64,000 bases of DNA from Streptomyces sp. NRRL S-244 (lineage in GTDB: Bacteria > Actinomycetota > Actinomycetes > Streptomycetales > Streptomycetaceae). Shown here piece after piece: positions 7,422 to 18,746 of this stretch. Below the pieces are notes generated by a model. That model was not told where the DNA came from, did not search any database, and saw only the letters and a program-made list of their open reading frames with translations. The stretch's first letter is position 1. The number at the start of each line of letters is the position of its first letter. A program made the position numbers and the translations under genes. The DNA lies in assembly GCF_000717915.1 (NCBI RefSeq), contig NZ_JOCX01000003.1, forward strand, positions 1 to 64,000, written 5' to 3'.

Positions 7422-9983
7422 ATGCTGAGAACAGCCCTGCGCAACGTCCTGGCGAACAAGGCCCGTCTGGTCATGACCGTCCTCGCGGTATGCCTCGGTG
7501 TCGCATTCGTCTGCGGCACCCTGGTCTTCGCGGAATCCTCCGCAGCGGCCTACCGCGCCGCCGCGTCGAAGGACTTCGCGGACATCGCGGTGAGCGTGAC
7601 CCCGAAGTACGCCCCTCCCGGGGCCGCCGAGGAGAAGGCCGGACCGCTCGACGACGCGCTCGTCCGGAAGCTGGCCGAAGTGCCCGGCGTCGCCGCCGCG
7701 CGGCCCGCGGCCGACGGCTCGGCCACCCTGAACGGCGCGGACGGCCGTCCGCTGCGGGCCGGCAAGGCGTGGTCGAACCTGGCCGCCGCCTACGTGCCCG
7801 GCAAGGACGGCAAGGACGACCGCCATCCGCTCGTCGAGGGCCGCGCCCCGCGCAGCGGCGGGGAACTCGCCGTGGACAGCGGCACCGCGGCGGCCGGCGG
7901 GTTCGGAATCGGCGACACGGTCACGCTGGCCACCGACGGCCCGGTCCTGAAGAAGCGGCTCGTGGGCATCGTCAAGACCAGGGACTCGCGGGTGACGGCC
8001 GGAGGCACCCTCGCCGTGTTCGACAAGGCGACCGCCCAGGAGCTGTTCGCGTCCCCGGGCCGGTACACGTCGATCGACGTGTCCGCCGAACCCGGCACCG
8101 ACGAGTTCAAGCTCGCCGAGCGGATCACCGCGCTGCTCCCGGCCGACCGGGCCGAGGCCGTCACCGGCACCGCCCAGGCGACCCAGCAGGCCACCTACAC
8201 CGACACCCTGACCCGCGGGTACCAGAAGATGCCGATGATCTTCGCCGGGGTCTCGCTGTTCATCGGCTCCTTCCTCATCGTCAACACCTTCACCATGCTC
8301 GTCGCCCGGCGCACCCGGGAGATCGCGCTGCTGCGGGCGATCGGCTCCTCGCGCCGCCAGGTGGTCCGCTCCATCCTCTGGGAGGCCGTCCTGATCGGCC
8401 TGGTCTCGTCGGCGGCCGGCTTCGTGCTCGGCCTCGGCATCGCCTCCGTACTGCCCGGCCTCCTGAGCACCTCGCAGGACACCCTGCCCGACGGCCCCCT
8501 GGTGATCGGCCCGCTGCCCGTCGTGGCGGCGCTCGGCGTGGGCGTCGGCGTCACGGTGCTCGCCGCGTGGCTGCCGTCCCGCAAGGCGGCGAAGGTCGCG
8601 CCCATCGAGGCGCTGCGCGCCGGTGAGCAGCCGCCCACCGCGACCGCGTCCCGGGTCCGCGGTGGGGTGGGACTGGTCCTGCTCGCCGCCGGGGCCGGGC
8701 TGCTGGTCTCGCTCACGGGGGCGAAGGACGCCTCGGAGGAGAACCTGCGGACCGCGATGTCCGGCTGCGCCCTGCTCATCGTCGCCCTGATCGTGCTGGC
8801 GCCGCTGCTCGCCGTCCCCGTGATCCGGCTGGCCGGACGGCTGACCGGCCGGTTCGGGATCACCGGGCACCTCGCCCGCGAGAACGCGCTGCGCGATCCT
8901 CGCCGTACCGCGGCCACCGCCTCCGCCCTGATCGTCAGTACGGCGCTGGTCGCCGGGCTCGCCGTCATCGGCAACTCCACCGGGCAGGCCCTGGACCGGC
9001 AGGCCGCGGCCGGCCTCGGCGCCGACTACGTGATCGGCAGCCGCAGCGCCATGACCGCCATCGACCCGGGCACCGAGAAGCGGGTGGCCGGCGCCCCCGG
9101 GGTGAGGACGGCGGCGGGCATCGCGGACTCCACCCTCTTCACCGGCGGCGCCGTCCGCAAGATCGCCGGCGTCGACCCCGCCACCGTGCACGACGTCATG
9201 AAGCTCGACTTCGTCAGCGGCTCCCTGAAGGAGCTCGGACCGGGCCGCATCGCGCTCTCCGCCGCCGTCGCCCGCGAGGAGGGCGTGAGCGCGGGCAGCC
9301 AGGTCAAGGCCCGCATCGGCCGCAACCAGGAGTTCACGCAGTACACCGTCGTCGGCGTCTACGAGGACAACCCCACCGCCGGGGACGTGCTGGGCTCGCG
9401 CGCCGACGTACAGCGGGACAGCTTCCTGCCCGACTCCGTCCAGCGGATCCTCGTCCGCGCCGACGGCGCCGCGGTCTCGAAGACCACCGAGGACCGGCTG
9501 CGCGCCGCCGCGGGCAACAGCCCGCTGGTGCAGGTGAAGGACCGGCAGGCACTCGTCGACGAGGCCGCCGGTTCCCTGTCCGACCTGCTGACCCTGATGT
9601 ACGGGCTGCTCGCCATCGGCACCGTGATCTCGCTGCTCGGCATCGCCAACACCCTGGCCATGTCGGTCGCGGACCGCACCCGCGAGATCGGTGTCCTGCG
9701 GGCCATCGGGATGGACCGCGCCGGGATCCGGCGGATGATCCGGCTGGAGTCGGTGACCGTCGCCGCCTTCGGCACGCTGCTGGGCCTGGCGGGCGGGCTG
9801 GCCGGGGCCTGGGCGGTCGGGTCGCTGACCAACGGCGCCATGAAGCAGTACTCCCTGGCGCTGCCCTGGGGGACGCTGCTCCTCGTCTGCCTGGTGTCCC
9901 TGACGATCGGCGTGCTCGCGGCCGCCGTACCGGCCCGCCGCGCGGCCTCCCTGAGCCCGCTGGAGGCCGTGGCGGAGAGGTGA
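7422..9983 (+). CDS. ABC transporter permease with two FtsX domains
   Basis: 853 residues. A first TM (VMTVLAVCLGVAFVCGTLVF) leads to an extracytoplasmic periplasmic-core-like domain of about 230 residues. Next come an FtsX block (about 270-400, including ARRTREIALLRAIGSSRRQVV), central TMs, a second core domain and a second FtsX block (about 720-850, with ADRTREIGVLRAIGMDRAGIRRMI). This duplicated layout is usual for actinobacterial ABC3-type exporters. It follows the ATPase by 75 bp and ends at the strong hairpin at 9995-10029. Substrate unknown. Confidence 0.92.
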   Translation: MLRTALRNVLANKARLVMTVLAVCLGVAFVCGTLVFAESSAAAYRAAASKDFADIAVSVTPKYAPPGAAEEKAGPLDDALVRKLAEVPGVAAARPAADGSATLNGADGRPLRAGKAWSNLAAAYVPGKDGKDDRHPLVEGRAPRSGGELAVDSGTAAAGGFGIGDTVTLATDGPVLKKRLVGIVKTRDSRVTAGGTLAVFDKATAQELFASPGRYTSIDVSAEPGTDEFKLAERITALLPADRAEAVTGTAQATQQATYTDTLTRGYQKMPMIFAGVSLFIGSFLIVNTFTMLVARRTREIALLRAIGSSRRQVVRSILWEAVLIGLVSSAAGFVLGLGIASVLPGLLSTSQDTLPDGPLVIGPLPVVAALGVGVGVTVLAAWLPSRKAAKVAPIEALRAGEQPPTATASRVRGGVGLVLLAAGAGLLVSLTGAKDASEENLRTAMSGCALLIVALIVLAPLLAVPVIRLAGRLTGRFGITGHLARENALRDPRRTAATASALIVSTALVAGLAVIGNSTGQALDRQAAAGLGADYVIGSRSAMTAIDPGTEKRVAGAPGVRTAAGIADSTLFTGGAVRKIAGVDPATVHDVMKLDFVSGSLKELGPGRIALSAAVAREEGVSAGSQVKARIGRNQEFTQYTVVGVYEDNPTAGDVLGSRADVQRDSFLPDSVQRILVRADGAAVSKTTEDRLRAAAGNSPLVQVKDRQALVDEAAGSLSDLLTLMYGLLAIGTVISLLGIANTLAMSVADRTREIGVLRAIGMDRAGIRRMIRLESVTVAAFGTLLGLAGGLAGAWAVGSLTNGAMKQYSLALPWGTLLLVCLVSLTIGVLAAAVPARRAASLSPLEAVAER

Positions 9984-9994
9984 CGGACGGACGT

Positions 9995-10029
9995 GCCGAG
10001 GGCCGGGCTGGTCAGACCCGGCCCTCGGC
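9995..10029. terminator. bidirectional terminator
   Basis: Perfect 13-bp stem GCCGAGGGCCGGG with a 9-nt loop, between the convergent permease and P450 genes. Confidence 0.75.
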
Positions 10030-10067
10030 GCCGTACGCTCAGTTCCCCCGCACGCTCCCGCGCAGGC

Positions 10068-11285
10068 TCACCAGAGCACGGGCATCCGCTCCGGGATCCG
10101 CTTCATGAACCCGGTGCGCCAGACGAGTTGCTCGATCGGCACGGCCAGGTCCAGGCCGGGCAGCCGCTCCAGGAGCACCTCGATGGCGATCTGTGCGTGC
10201 CGCTTGCCCAGGGCGGTGGCGGGGCAGTAGTGGCCGCCTCCGCCGAACGACAGGTGCGCGTTCGGGTTCGGCCGGTCGAGGCGTACGGTGTGCGGGTCCT
10301 CGAACTCGGCGGGGTCGTGGTTCGCGGCCTCGACCAGGACGAGGACCAACTCCCCCTTCTGTACGGTGGCATCGCCGAGCTGCATGGTCTCGGTGGCGAT
10401 GCGGGGCAGTCCGTCGGCGATCGACAGGTTGATGCGCAGCAACTCGTCGACGGCGGCGGGGATGAGCGCCGGGTCGGCGATCAACTCCGCCTTGAGCTCG
10501 GGGTGTTGGATGAGCGAGACGAGTGCCATGGTGAGGAATCCCATGACGCTGATGACGCCCGCGCCGAACATCGTGACGCCGACGGTGGCGAGCATCTCGT
10601 CGGTCAGGTGCGCGTAGTCGGGGTCGCTGCGCAGGGCGGCGAGTTCGGCCATGAGGCCCGTCGTCGCCGGGTCGTCGAGCCGGTCGACCATGTGGCCCAT
10701 GTCGCGGTCCCAGTTGATGCCCGCCGCGGGGATGGCGCGGGGGCTGTTCATGAACGCGACGTGCAGCGACCGGTAGAGGTCGGGGCCGTCGCTCTGCGGG
10801 ATGCCGAGGATGTGGCAGTGCAGCCCGGTGGAGTACGGGACGGTGAAGTCGCGGCGCAGGTCGGCCGGCACGCCGGTGGCGACGAGCTGGTCGACGAGTG
10901 CGTGCGCGTGGCCGATCAGCCACTCCTCCAGCCCGGGGGCCTTCGGGTTGAGGGCCTTCATCACGGCCTTGCGCAGCCCGGCGCCCGTGATGTTCCCCAT
11001 GTTGTTGACCACCTCCGGGGGGATGGTCAGCGCGTACTGGCGGGGCGCCCCCTCGGCGGAGGTGTCCTTGAGGGAGAACCGGGGGTCGTCGAGTACCTGC
11101 CTGCACAGTCGATAGGAGGACACCAGCCAGGCTTCCGCCCCGGCTATGGTGCGCACCTTCTTGACCGGCTCGTCGGTGAGGAGGTGTGCGATCTCGTCGG
11201 GCAGTCGCGTGCCGTTGGCGTCGAACGGGAACCGGGTGAGCTCGCCGGCCGCGGCCGCCGGTGTGGGGTCGATCGTGGTGGTCAT
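10068..11285 (-). CDS. cytochrome P450, CYP121-like, partner of a cyclodipeptide synthase
   Basis: 405 residues. The heme loop is [10 protein letters not shown] with Cys354 as ligand. The I-helix reads [10 protein letters not shown], without the acid-alcohol pair used for oxygen activation, exactly as in M. tuberculosis CYP121. Position by position (recalled CYP121 numbering) Phe168, Trp182 and Ser237 are kept (F178, W192, S246), while Gln385 and Arg386 become Met394 and Lys395. The C-terminus PERMPVLW also matches CYP121. CYP121 couples the two tyrosines of cyclo(Tyr-Tyr) to mycocyclosin. The ATG overlaps the synthase TGA (ATGA at 11282-11285), so the two are coupled. Inferred role: C-C coupling or related tailoring of the cyclodipeptide; the changed pocket residues leave the product open. 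Confidence 0.88.
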   Translation of the reverse strand: MTTTIDPTPAAAAGELTRFPFDANGTRLPDEIAHLLTDEPVKKVRTIAGAEAWLVSSYRLCRQVLDDPRFSLKDTSAEGAPRQYALTIPPEVVNNMGNITGAGLRKAVMKALNPKAPGLEEWLIGHAHALVDQLVATGVPADLRRDFTVPYSTGLHCHILGIPQSDGPDLYRSLHVAFMNSPRAIPAAGINWDRDMGHMVDRLDDPATTGLMAELAALRSDPDYAHLTDEMLATVGVTMFGAGVISVMGFLTMALVSLIQHPELKAELIADPALIPAAVDELLRINLSIADGLPRIATETMQLGDATVQKGELVLVLVEAANHDPAEFEDPHTVRLDRPNPNAHLSFGGGGHYCPATALGKRHAQIAIEVLLERLPGLDLAVPIEQLVWRTGFMKRIPERMPVLW

Positions 11286-11998
11286 GCGCGGCGGTCCTGT
11301 CCTTCGGGTTCTTCGGCGGGGGTGATGACGGCGTGGCCCTGATTGCGCGAGGCGCGCAGACCCCAGCCCCGTGCGTACAGCAGCTCGGCCAACGGCAGTG
11401 CCTGGTGGTAGCAGTTGAGCGAGGAGGAGACCCCGAGGATGGCCGGGGTGTCGAGGAACAGCGGTACTTCGGCGCACACGTACTTGATGCACACCTGACG
11501 CTGCAGCTCGGTGGGCGGTCGGCCTTCCAGCTTGTCGGCGAGGAACCGCGCCGCGAGTTGGTCGCACACCTCGCGGAACTCGGGGTCGTCGGCCATGAGG
11601 GTGTCGAGTCCGGAGCGGATGCGCTGGTAGGCGGGGAGCTCCAGGAGCGCGGACATCGGGCGGCCGCGCAGCCGCTCCCCTTCGGGGTCGAGCGTGGCGA
11701 CGGCGGCGGTGACCTTGGCCCGTACGCCGCGGAGGTTCTTCACCGCCTTGCGCTGCGCTTCGACCTCGGGGTAGCCGAGGGCCACGAACATCTCGGCCAC
11801 GTGCATGTCGGTCCAGATGAGGTCGACTTCTCGGAAGTGGTCGAGCCCCCACCGGGCGAGTTCGAGCACGCGGTCGTGGGTGAAGTAGGAGTTCCCCGAC
11901 GAGATGCCGATGACGGCATGGTCGCCCTCGTCGTGGATGACCTGGCAGTGAGGAGTGTAGGGACGGACGGCGAAGATGCCTTGAATGGCAGTCGTCAA
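11282..11998 (-). CDS. tRNA-dependent cyclodipeptide synthase, NYH subfamily
   Basis: 238 residues, normal length for the family. The catalytic Ser33 lies in [10 protein letters not shown] with Asn36. Tyr173 and Glu177 (KYVCAE) and the Tyr197-His198 pair (NCYHQ) complete the AlbC-type NYH signature. These enzymes condense two aminoacyl groups from charged tRNAs into a 2,5-diketopiperazine. The coupling to a CYP121-like P450 suggests an aromatic product such as cyclo(Tyr-Tyr), which is inferred from context and not from pocket residues. The start is taken as TTG, with AGGGGA about 11 nt upstream; no ATG or GTG lies before the conserved core. Direct repeats and palindromes occupy the upstream region. 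Confidence 0.88.
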   Translation of the reverse strand: MTTAIQGIFAVRPYTPHCQVIHDEGDHAVIGISSGNSYFTHDRVLELARWGLDHFREVDLIWTDMHVAEMFVALGYPEVEAQRKAVKNLRGVRAKVTAAVATLDPEGERLRGRPMSALLELPAYQRIRSGLDTLMADDPEFREVCDQLAARFLADKLEGRPPTELQRQVCIKYVCAEVPLFLDTPAILGVSSSLNCYHQALPLAELLYARGWGLRASRNQGHAVITPAEEPEGQDRRA

Positions 11999-12120
11999 CG
12001 TGAGTAATTCCCCTGCGCCGCAAGTCCCGTCAGGGCCGAGTGCCCTGGGTGTGGCGGCGCGAGCAAGACGCTAGCCGAGAACAGGCGCGATGATCCAGAG
12101 CTACCGACCGGTTACTCTAC

Positions 12121-12157
12121 GGATTTATGCCGCACAAGCTGTGTGATCGCACAATCC
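12121..12157 (-). promoter_or_regulatory. possible operator/promoter of the cyclodipeptide operon
   Basis: On the minus strand TTGTGCG occurs twice with a 17-bp period. The first copy lies in the imperfect palindrome TGTGCGATCACACA, and an outer GGATT/AATCC repeat flanks both. The segment is AT-richer than its surroundings and lies about 120-160 bp before the synthase start. The regulator is unknown. Confidence 0.35.
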
Positions 12158-12229
12158 ACCCCGTCGGCAGATCCCCCAGACCGCCCCGGAATCACCCCGC
12201 CGACGCTCGCCGCCGCCTCGTGGGCCGGT

Positions 12230-12255
12230 GATTCCCGAGGATGATTCCCTAGGAT
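12230..12255. repeat. tandem 13-bp repeat between the small basic/acidic protein and the cyclodipeptide operon
   Basis: GATTCCCGAGGAT (12230-12242) and GATTCCCTAGGAT (12243-12255) are adjacent and differ by one base. A related GGAATCACC at 12188 forms a 9-bp inverted repeat with GGTGATTCC at 12227. This could be a regulator site or part of a terminator for the gene ending at 12255. Confidence 0.45.
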
Positions 12256-12491
12256 CAGCCGTGGTACTTCCCGCGCTCCTCGTGGGGGATCTCGCGGACC
12301 GGTCCGGGGCCCTTCTTCGGGACCTCTCCCGGCCTGTCGAGACGACTCGCCTCGTCGGTGTCCGCCGCCCGGACGGCGTGCTCGTCCTTGCCGGGCCCGG
12401 TCCGTTCGACGTGCGGGGCGCGGCGCCGTTCCTCGTCGCCGTGGCCGTGGCCGTGCAGGGGAACGCCTCCGGCGCCACCTTGGTCTTCCAT
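12255..12491 (-). CDS. small charged hypothetical protein (78 aa)
   Basis: A 78-residue polar protein without hydrophobic core, rich in Gly, His, Glu, Arg and Pro (for example VPLHGHGHGDEERRR and REIPHEERGKYHG). It is probably intrinsically disordered. The ATG is preceded by GAGGAG at a 9-nt spacing, which together with the composition supports translation. No family is recognised. It could be the first gene of the transcript that continues into the cyclodipeptide genes, but about 255 bp and repeat elements lie between. Confidence 0.55.
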   Translation of the reverse strand: MEDQGGAGGVPLHGHGHGDEERRRAPHVERTGPGKDEHAVRAADTDEASRLDRPGEVPKKGPGPVREIPHEERGKYHG

Positions 12492-12577
12492 GACGGGTCA
12501 CTCCTCGTAAGCCTCGTACGTCCCCCGGGGCGCGCCTGCCCGCCCACTGACGCGGGAAACCTGCGCCGCCCCGTCCC

Positions 12578-13054
12578 TCACCCGTTCCTGGCGCTGCTGC
12601 GCAGGAGCATGCTCGGCATGACCAGCCAGCAGATCGCGAACCAGCCCGTGACGCAGGCCGTCACCGGCCAGGCGATCCAGTGCGCGGTGGCGACCCGCAG
12701 CAGGAGCAGCACCGAGAGGGTCACGGTCAGCGCGAGGAGCACGATGCCGATGGAGACCAGACGGCCCGCCGCCCGGACCAGTTGCGGCTTGAGGTGGTGT
12801 CCGGACAGGAGCTGGTGGTACGCGACCGGGGCGATCATGGTCCCGGTGGCCAGGGCGCCCACCGCCACCGTGACGACGTACAGGCCCCGGTCGAAAGGGC
12901 CGAGCTGCGCGAAGCGGGGGGTGAAGGCGACGCTGAGCAGGAAGCCGAAGAGGATCTGGGCCCCGGTCTGGGCGACGCGGACCTCTTGGAGCGTCTCGTT
13001 CCAGCGGCGATCGGCCCGTTCCGCCGGGGTCTCGTCCCGATCGTCGTCTCGCAT
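12578..13054 (-). CDS. DUF6328-type four-helix membrane protein
   Basis: 158 residues. A soluble acidic/basic N-terminus (MRDDDRDETPAERADRRW) contains a conserved amphipathic segment (NETLQEVRVAQTGAQILFGFLLS) that runs into TM1. TM2 (LYVVTVAVGALATGTMIAPVAYH), TM3 (LVSIGIVLLALTVTLSVLLLL) and TM4 (WPVTACVTGWFAICWLVMPSM) follow. This pattern fits the DUF6328 family common in Streptomyces, function unknown. The start is the first ATG of the acidic head. It is separated from the CBM48 gene by a hairpin, so it probably has its own promoter. Confidence 0.78.
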   Translation of the reverse strand: MRDDDRDETPAERADRRWNETLQEVRVAQTGAQILFGFLLSVAFTPRFAQLGPFDRGLYVVTVAVGALATGTMIAPVAYHQLLSGHHLKPQLVRAAGRLVSIGIVLLALTVTLSVLLLLRVATAHWIAWPVTACVTGWFAICWLVMPSMLLRSSARNG

Positions 13055-13097
13055 GGGCGCGGTCCTCCTCCGCGTAGGGCCCCGGACCCGAGGTGGT

Positions 13098-13127
13098 GCC
13101 CGCCCTGGCCGTGTGGGCAGGGCGGGC
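13098..13127 (-). terminator. terminator after the CBM48-like gene
   Basis: 10-bp perfect stem GCCCGCCCTG with a 10-nt loop, 17 bp after the stop of the minus-strand CBM48-like gene. Confidence 0.6.
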
Positions 13128-13144
13128 AGCGCCCGGGGGTGGGA

Positions 13145-15878
<2,734 letters not shown>

Positions 15879-15910
15879 CCCAAGGGCCGGGGCCCTGGCG
15901 GCCCTGGCCC

Positions 15911-15948
15911 GACGGCCCGGTCGGCCGCCCCCGGCCGACCGGGCCGTC
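15911..15948. terminator. bidirectional terminator after katG
   Basis: Perfect 16-bp stem beginning GACGGCCCGGTCGGCC with a 6-nt loop, 32 bp after the katG stop and abutting the end of the decayed sigma-factor gene. Confidence 0.8.
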
Positions 15949-15949
15949 C

Positions 15950-16515
15950 TCAGCGCGCCGCCACCGGGAAGACCACGCGCAGGCTCTGGACGCGTCCGTT
16001 GCGGCGGAGCATGAGCCAGGCGAGGGACGGCGGGCAGGGGTCGTCGATGCCGACGGGGTTGGTGACGTCCATTTCCCAGATGGTGATGTCGCGACTGGCC
16101 ACGACATGGGGCACGTGCTGGCGCACCCCCTTGTCCAGGGCCCGGCGCATGACCGGGACGGGACGGATGCGCTCTCCGGTCCGGCCGAGGACACCGACCA
16201 TCTCGGTCTCCGCCGGCCACAGCTCGCATATCTCCCGGGGCAGGGCAGGCGCGTGCGGGAGGCGTTGCGCACGATCGCCCGCAGCCACGCCCCCACGGCC
16301 GCGGGGTCCCGTACGTCGCCGATGCGGCGCAGTGCGGTCAGCGCCGCGTCCTGTACGGCGTCCTCCGCGTCGGGCCCGTAGCCCAGCAGGCTCAGCGCGA
16401 CAGCGCGCATCGATGCCTGGTGGCGGGCCAGCAGGAGTCCGAGGGCTCGGGTCTCGCCCGCCTGGGCCCGGCGGGTGAGCTCCTCATCCGTGGGTGGATC
16501 GAGGGGGTGTGCCAT
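15950..16515 (-). pseudogene. ECF-type sigma factor remnant with internal deletion and frameshift
   Basis: The 5' part encodes sigma region 2: MAHPLDPPTDEELTRRAQAG ... YGPDAEDAVQDAALTALRRIGD ... VGAWLRAIVRNASR. Then the frame breaks. A different frame resumes with PREICELWPAETEMVGVLGR ... ASRDITIWEMDVTNP ... PPSLAWLMLRRNGRVQSLRVVF, the SnoaL-like tail of a class of Streptomyces sigma factors. The whole region 4 DNA-binding domain, over 100 residues, is missing between the two. The product cannot work as a sigma factor. It lies downstream of a decayed carotenoid oxygenase on the same strand, so both probably decayed together. Confidence 0.75.
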
Positions 16516-16539
16516 GTCTGAACGCCTCCGTGGCGAGGG

Positions 16540-17407
16540 TCACGAACCTTGGGCGGGCTCCGGTGGCCAGCTTCCATGGAAACCCGCCGGCACGGGATGG
16601 GGAAGCTCCACCACGGCCTGGACCGAGAGGTCCGCGGCGTCCAGGACGAGCAGTTCCCCGGCCTCGCCGCCGTCGTCCGGGACGAGCGACAGGAGCCGGC
16701 CCTCGTCCTCGGCGGTGGCATCGGCCGCGCGGTCGTCCAGGGGGACTCCGTGACACGGCCGGTGGCCGGGTCGAGGGTCCGGCGGTGCAGGACGGCGAGG
16801 GCCTCGATGCGGCCCGGTTCCAGCGCGCCGGCCGGACCTGCCGGAGCCGCCGAAGCGGCCGGGCCCGCGGTCCCGCCGATGTCCGTCCAGGTCCTGCGGA
16901 ACCCGGCGCCGTCGTAGCGCACCGCGTCCAGCACGATCCCGCCCCCGCGCGTCCTCGTGGGCGTTGCCGACGTGGAAGACGTAGCAGGGGTCGATGTCGT
17001 ACCACCTCACCCCGGTGCTGCCGGGCGCGCGGGACATGACCCCGAGCCGCGCCCCGTACTCCTCGTCCCACCGGTACGGCATGCCGCCGCGCCGCGCCGA
17101 ACAGCTGGAGTTCGCCCGTGCCGGGGTCCGCCTTGGGGTGGGCGGTCATCGCGGTGGTGAGCCGTCCGCCGAAGTCGTACGGGCCCACCGTCTCCAGCGA
17201 GGGCGAGACCCCGTGGGGAAGGCCCGCCTCGCACAGGGCGAGGACGGTGCCGGCGTGCCGGATCACGTGCGTGTTGGCCGGGGTCGCGGCGAGGTCGACG
17301 CTGAAGTCGGGGCGGATGAACGGATGCCCCTCCAGCTCCCGCGTGCGGATCGAGCGGTTGCGGTACCACTGCGCGCGTCCGTCGCCCAGCCGGATGCCGT
17401 GGAGCAT
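16540..17407 (-). pseudogene. carotenoid/stilbene cleavage oxygenase remnant
   Basis: Pieces of an RPE65/carotenoid-oxygenase gene appear in successive frames. They are GMLHGIRLGDGRAQWYRNR through LTTAMTAHPKADPGTGELQLF; then MPYRWDEEYGARLGVMSRA ... WYDIDPCYVFHVGNAHED; then VRYDGAGFRRTWTDIGG and LAVLHRRTLDPATGRVTESP; finally GEAGELLVLDAADLSVQAVVELPHPVPAGFHGSW. The first about 70 residues, the segment with the second iron His and a further central stretch are gone, and at least two or three frameshifts occur. A more complete relative lies at 41665-42888. Confidence 0.8.
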
Positions 17408-17426
17408 GCCCGGGCCGCTTGTTGAG

Positions 17427-17466
17427 CCCCCTGCGGATCCCGCGGGGGCACGGGATCCGCGGGGGG
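17427..17466. terminator. strong hairpin terminator
   Basis: Stem of 16 pairs (one G-T) centred on GCGGATCCCG with an 8-nt loop, 70 bp downstream of the hydrolase stop and immediately upstream of the decayed oxygenase. It may mark the junction where the oxygenase 5' end was lost. Confidence 0.65.
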
Positions 17467-17536
17467 ACGGCGAAGAGCCGGTGGCACCGGAGCGGTTGCG
17501 GCCGCACGGCCGCCGCGGACCGGGCCGCGGGCGGGG

Positions 17537-18232
17537 CTACGTGGCCGAGGCGGCCTTCTTGATGAGCTCGGCGACCTCGCCGGGCTTGGACACGTACACG
17601 GCGTGGCTGCCGCCGGTCTCGGTGACCGTCGCGCCGGCCCGCTCGGCCATGGCGCGCTGCGCCGGCGGCGGGATCATGTGGTCGTCGGCGGCAACGAGGT
17701 AGAAGCTCGGCCTGGTGCGCCAGGCGGGGTCGCCGACCGTTCCGCCCAGGGCGTCCAGGCCCCAGGGCACTTGGGAGTCCGCCAGGAACCGGGCCTCGTC
17801 GGCGGGCAGGTCGCCGGCGAAGGAGGCGGCGAACTTCTCCCGGTCGAGGAAGAGGAACCCGCCGTCGGGCGGAAGGATCGGCGGAACGGGGGCTCCGGGC
17901 GGCGGGTCGGCGATCAGCGTGTTCACGGACTCGCCCTTGCCGGGGGCGAACGCCGCGACGTACACGAGCGCGGTCACGTTGTCGTGCCGGCCCGCCTCGG
18001 TGATCACAGCGCCGCCGTAGGAGTGGCCGACCAGTACGGTCGGGCCGTCCTGGGCGTCGAGTACCTGCCGGGTGGTGGCGACGTCGCCCTCGAGGGAGAT
18101 CGTGGGGTTCTGGACGACGCTGACGCGGTAGCCGTCGGCGCGCAGCAGCTCGTACACCCCCTTCCAGCCCGATCCGTCGACGAATCCACCGTGGACGAGG
18201 ACGACGTTCCTTGCCTCCGGGACAGTGCTCAC
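17537..18232 (-). CDS. alpha/beta-fold hydrolase (esterase-like)
   Basis: 231 residues. VVLVHGGFVDGSGWKGV is the oxyanion-hole loop, VLVGHSYGG carries the nucleophile Ser, FYLVAADDHMIPP the acid and GGSHAVYVSKP the His. It matches the short alpha/beta hydrolases related to plant salicylate/hydroxynitrile esterases that are common in Streptomyces. Cytoplasmic, substrate unknown. The GTG start follows GAAGGAG and overlaps the stop of the upstream membrane-protein gene (GTGA), indicating coupled expression. Confidence 0.88.
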   Translation of the reverse strand: MSTVPEARNVVLVHGGFVDGSGWKGVYELLRADGYRVSVVQNPTISLEGDVATTRQVLDAQDGPTVLVGHSYGGAVITEAGRHDNVTALVYVAAFAPGKGESVNTLIADPPPGAPVPPILPPDGGFLFLDREKFAASFAGDLPADEARFLADSQVPWGLDALGGTVGDPAWRTRPSFYLVAADDHMIPPPAQRAMAERAGATVTETGGSHAVYVSKPGEVAELIKKAASAT

Positions 18233-18550
18233 GATGTGGTTGCTCCTTCGTGGTGTGGGTTGGGCGGGGCCTGGGCCAGGAGTCGCGCCCGGGCCCGGGC
18301 GGGGTGGACCTTGGTGAAGACGGCGGGGCCGACGAGGCCGGCGACGTGGGCGGCGATGCCCACCCAGGCGGGGGCGTCCAGCGCGCCGCAGACGGCCAGG
18401 CTGACGCCGATGAAGGTGAAGCCGGCGCCCCAGGCGGTGGCCGCCAGCCAGCCGAACGAGATGACGTCGGTGTGCTCCGCCAGCGCGCCAGTCGAACGAC
18501 GAGGCGACGCCGGAGACGATCCAGGGGATGAATCCCCGCAGATAGCCCAT
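18229..18550 (-). pseudogene. small membrane protein gene with a single frameshift
   Basis: The ATG has an excellent AGGAGG upstream. The first frame reads MGYLRGFIPWIVSGVASSFDW. After about base 18486 only the next frame makes sense: ALAEHTDVISFGWLAATAWGAGFTFIGV ... AHVAGLVGPAVFTKVHPARARA, ending at a TGA that overlaps the hydrolase GTG. The span is 322 bases, one more than a multiple of three. The intact product would be a protein of about 106 residues with three or four membrane helices. A one-base error or a recent mutation are equally possible. Confidence 0.6.
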
Positions 18551-18746
18551 TGAACTGTTCCTCCTGTAAGGGAACGGACGACTGCGGAGGGGTGTGGATC
18601 GGGAGTCGTCCAGTGACCGACGCCGACTGGACGCAGGGGGAACGCCGAAGTTCGAACGCGCGCATGTGACGCTCGTCACAGGCTAGCGGGTCCTCGCGCG
18701 GGGCCGTGGACGGTGCGACGGGCGGCGGGTCCACAAGGCTCACCGG

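Noticed and set aside
6453..9191. A 912-codon open frame antisense to the ABC exporter genes, and similar long antisense frames over katG and the kinase
   Set aside because: GC-rich codon bias opens the opposite frames. These translations are low-complexity Gly/Arg/Ala/Asp and match no family, while the sense frames are clear proteins.
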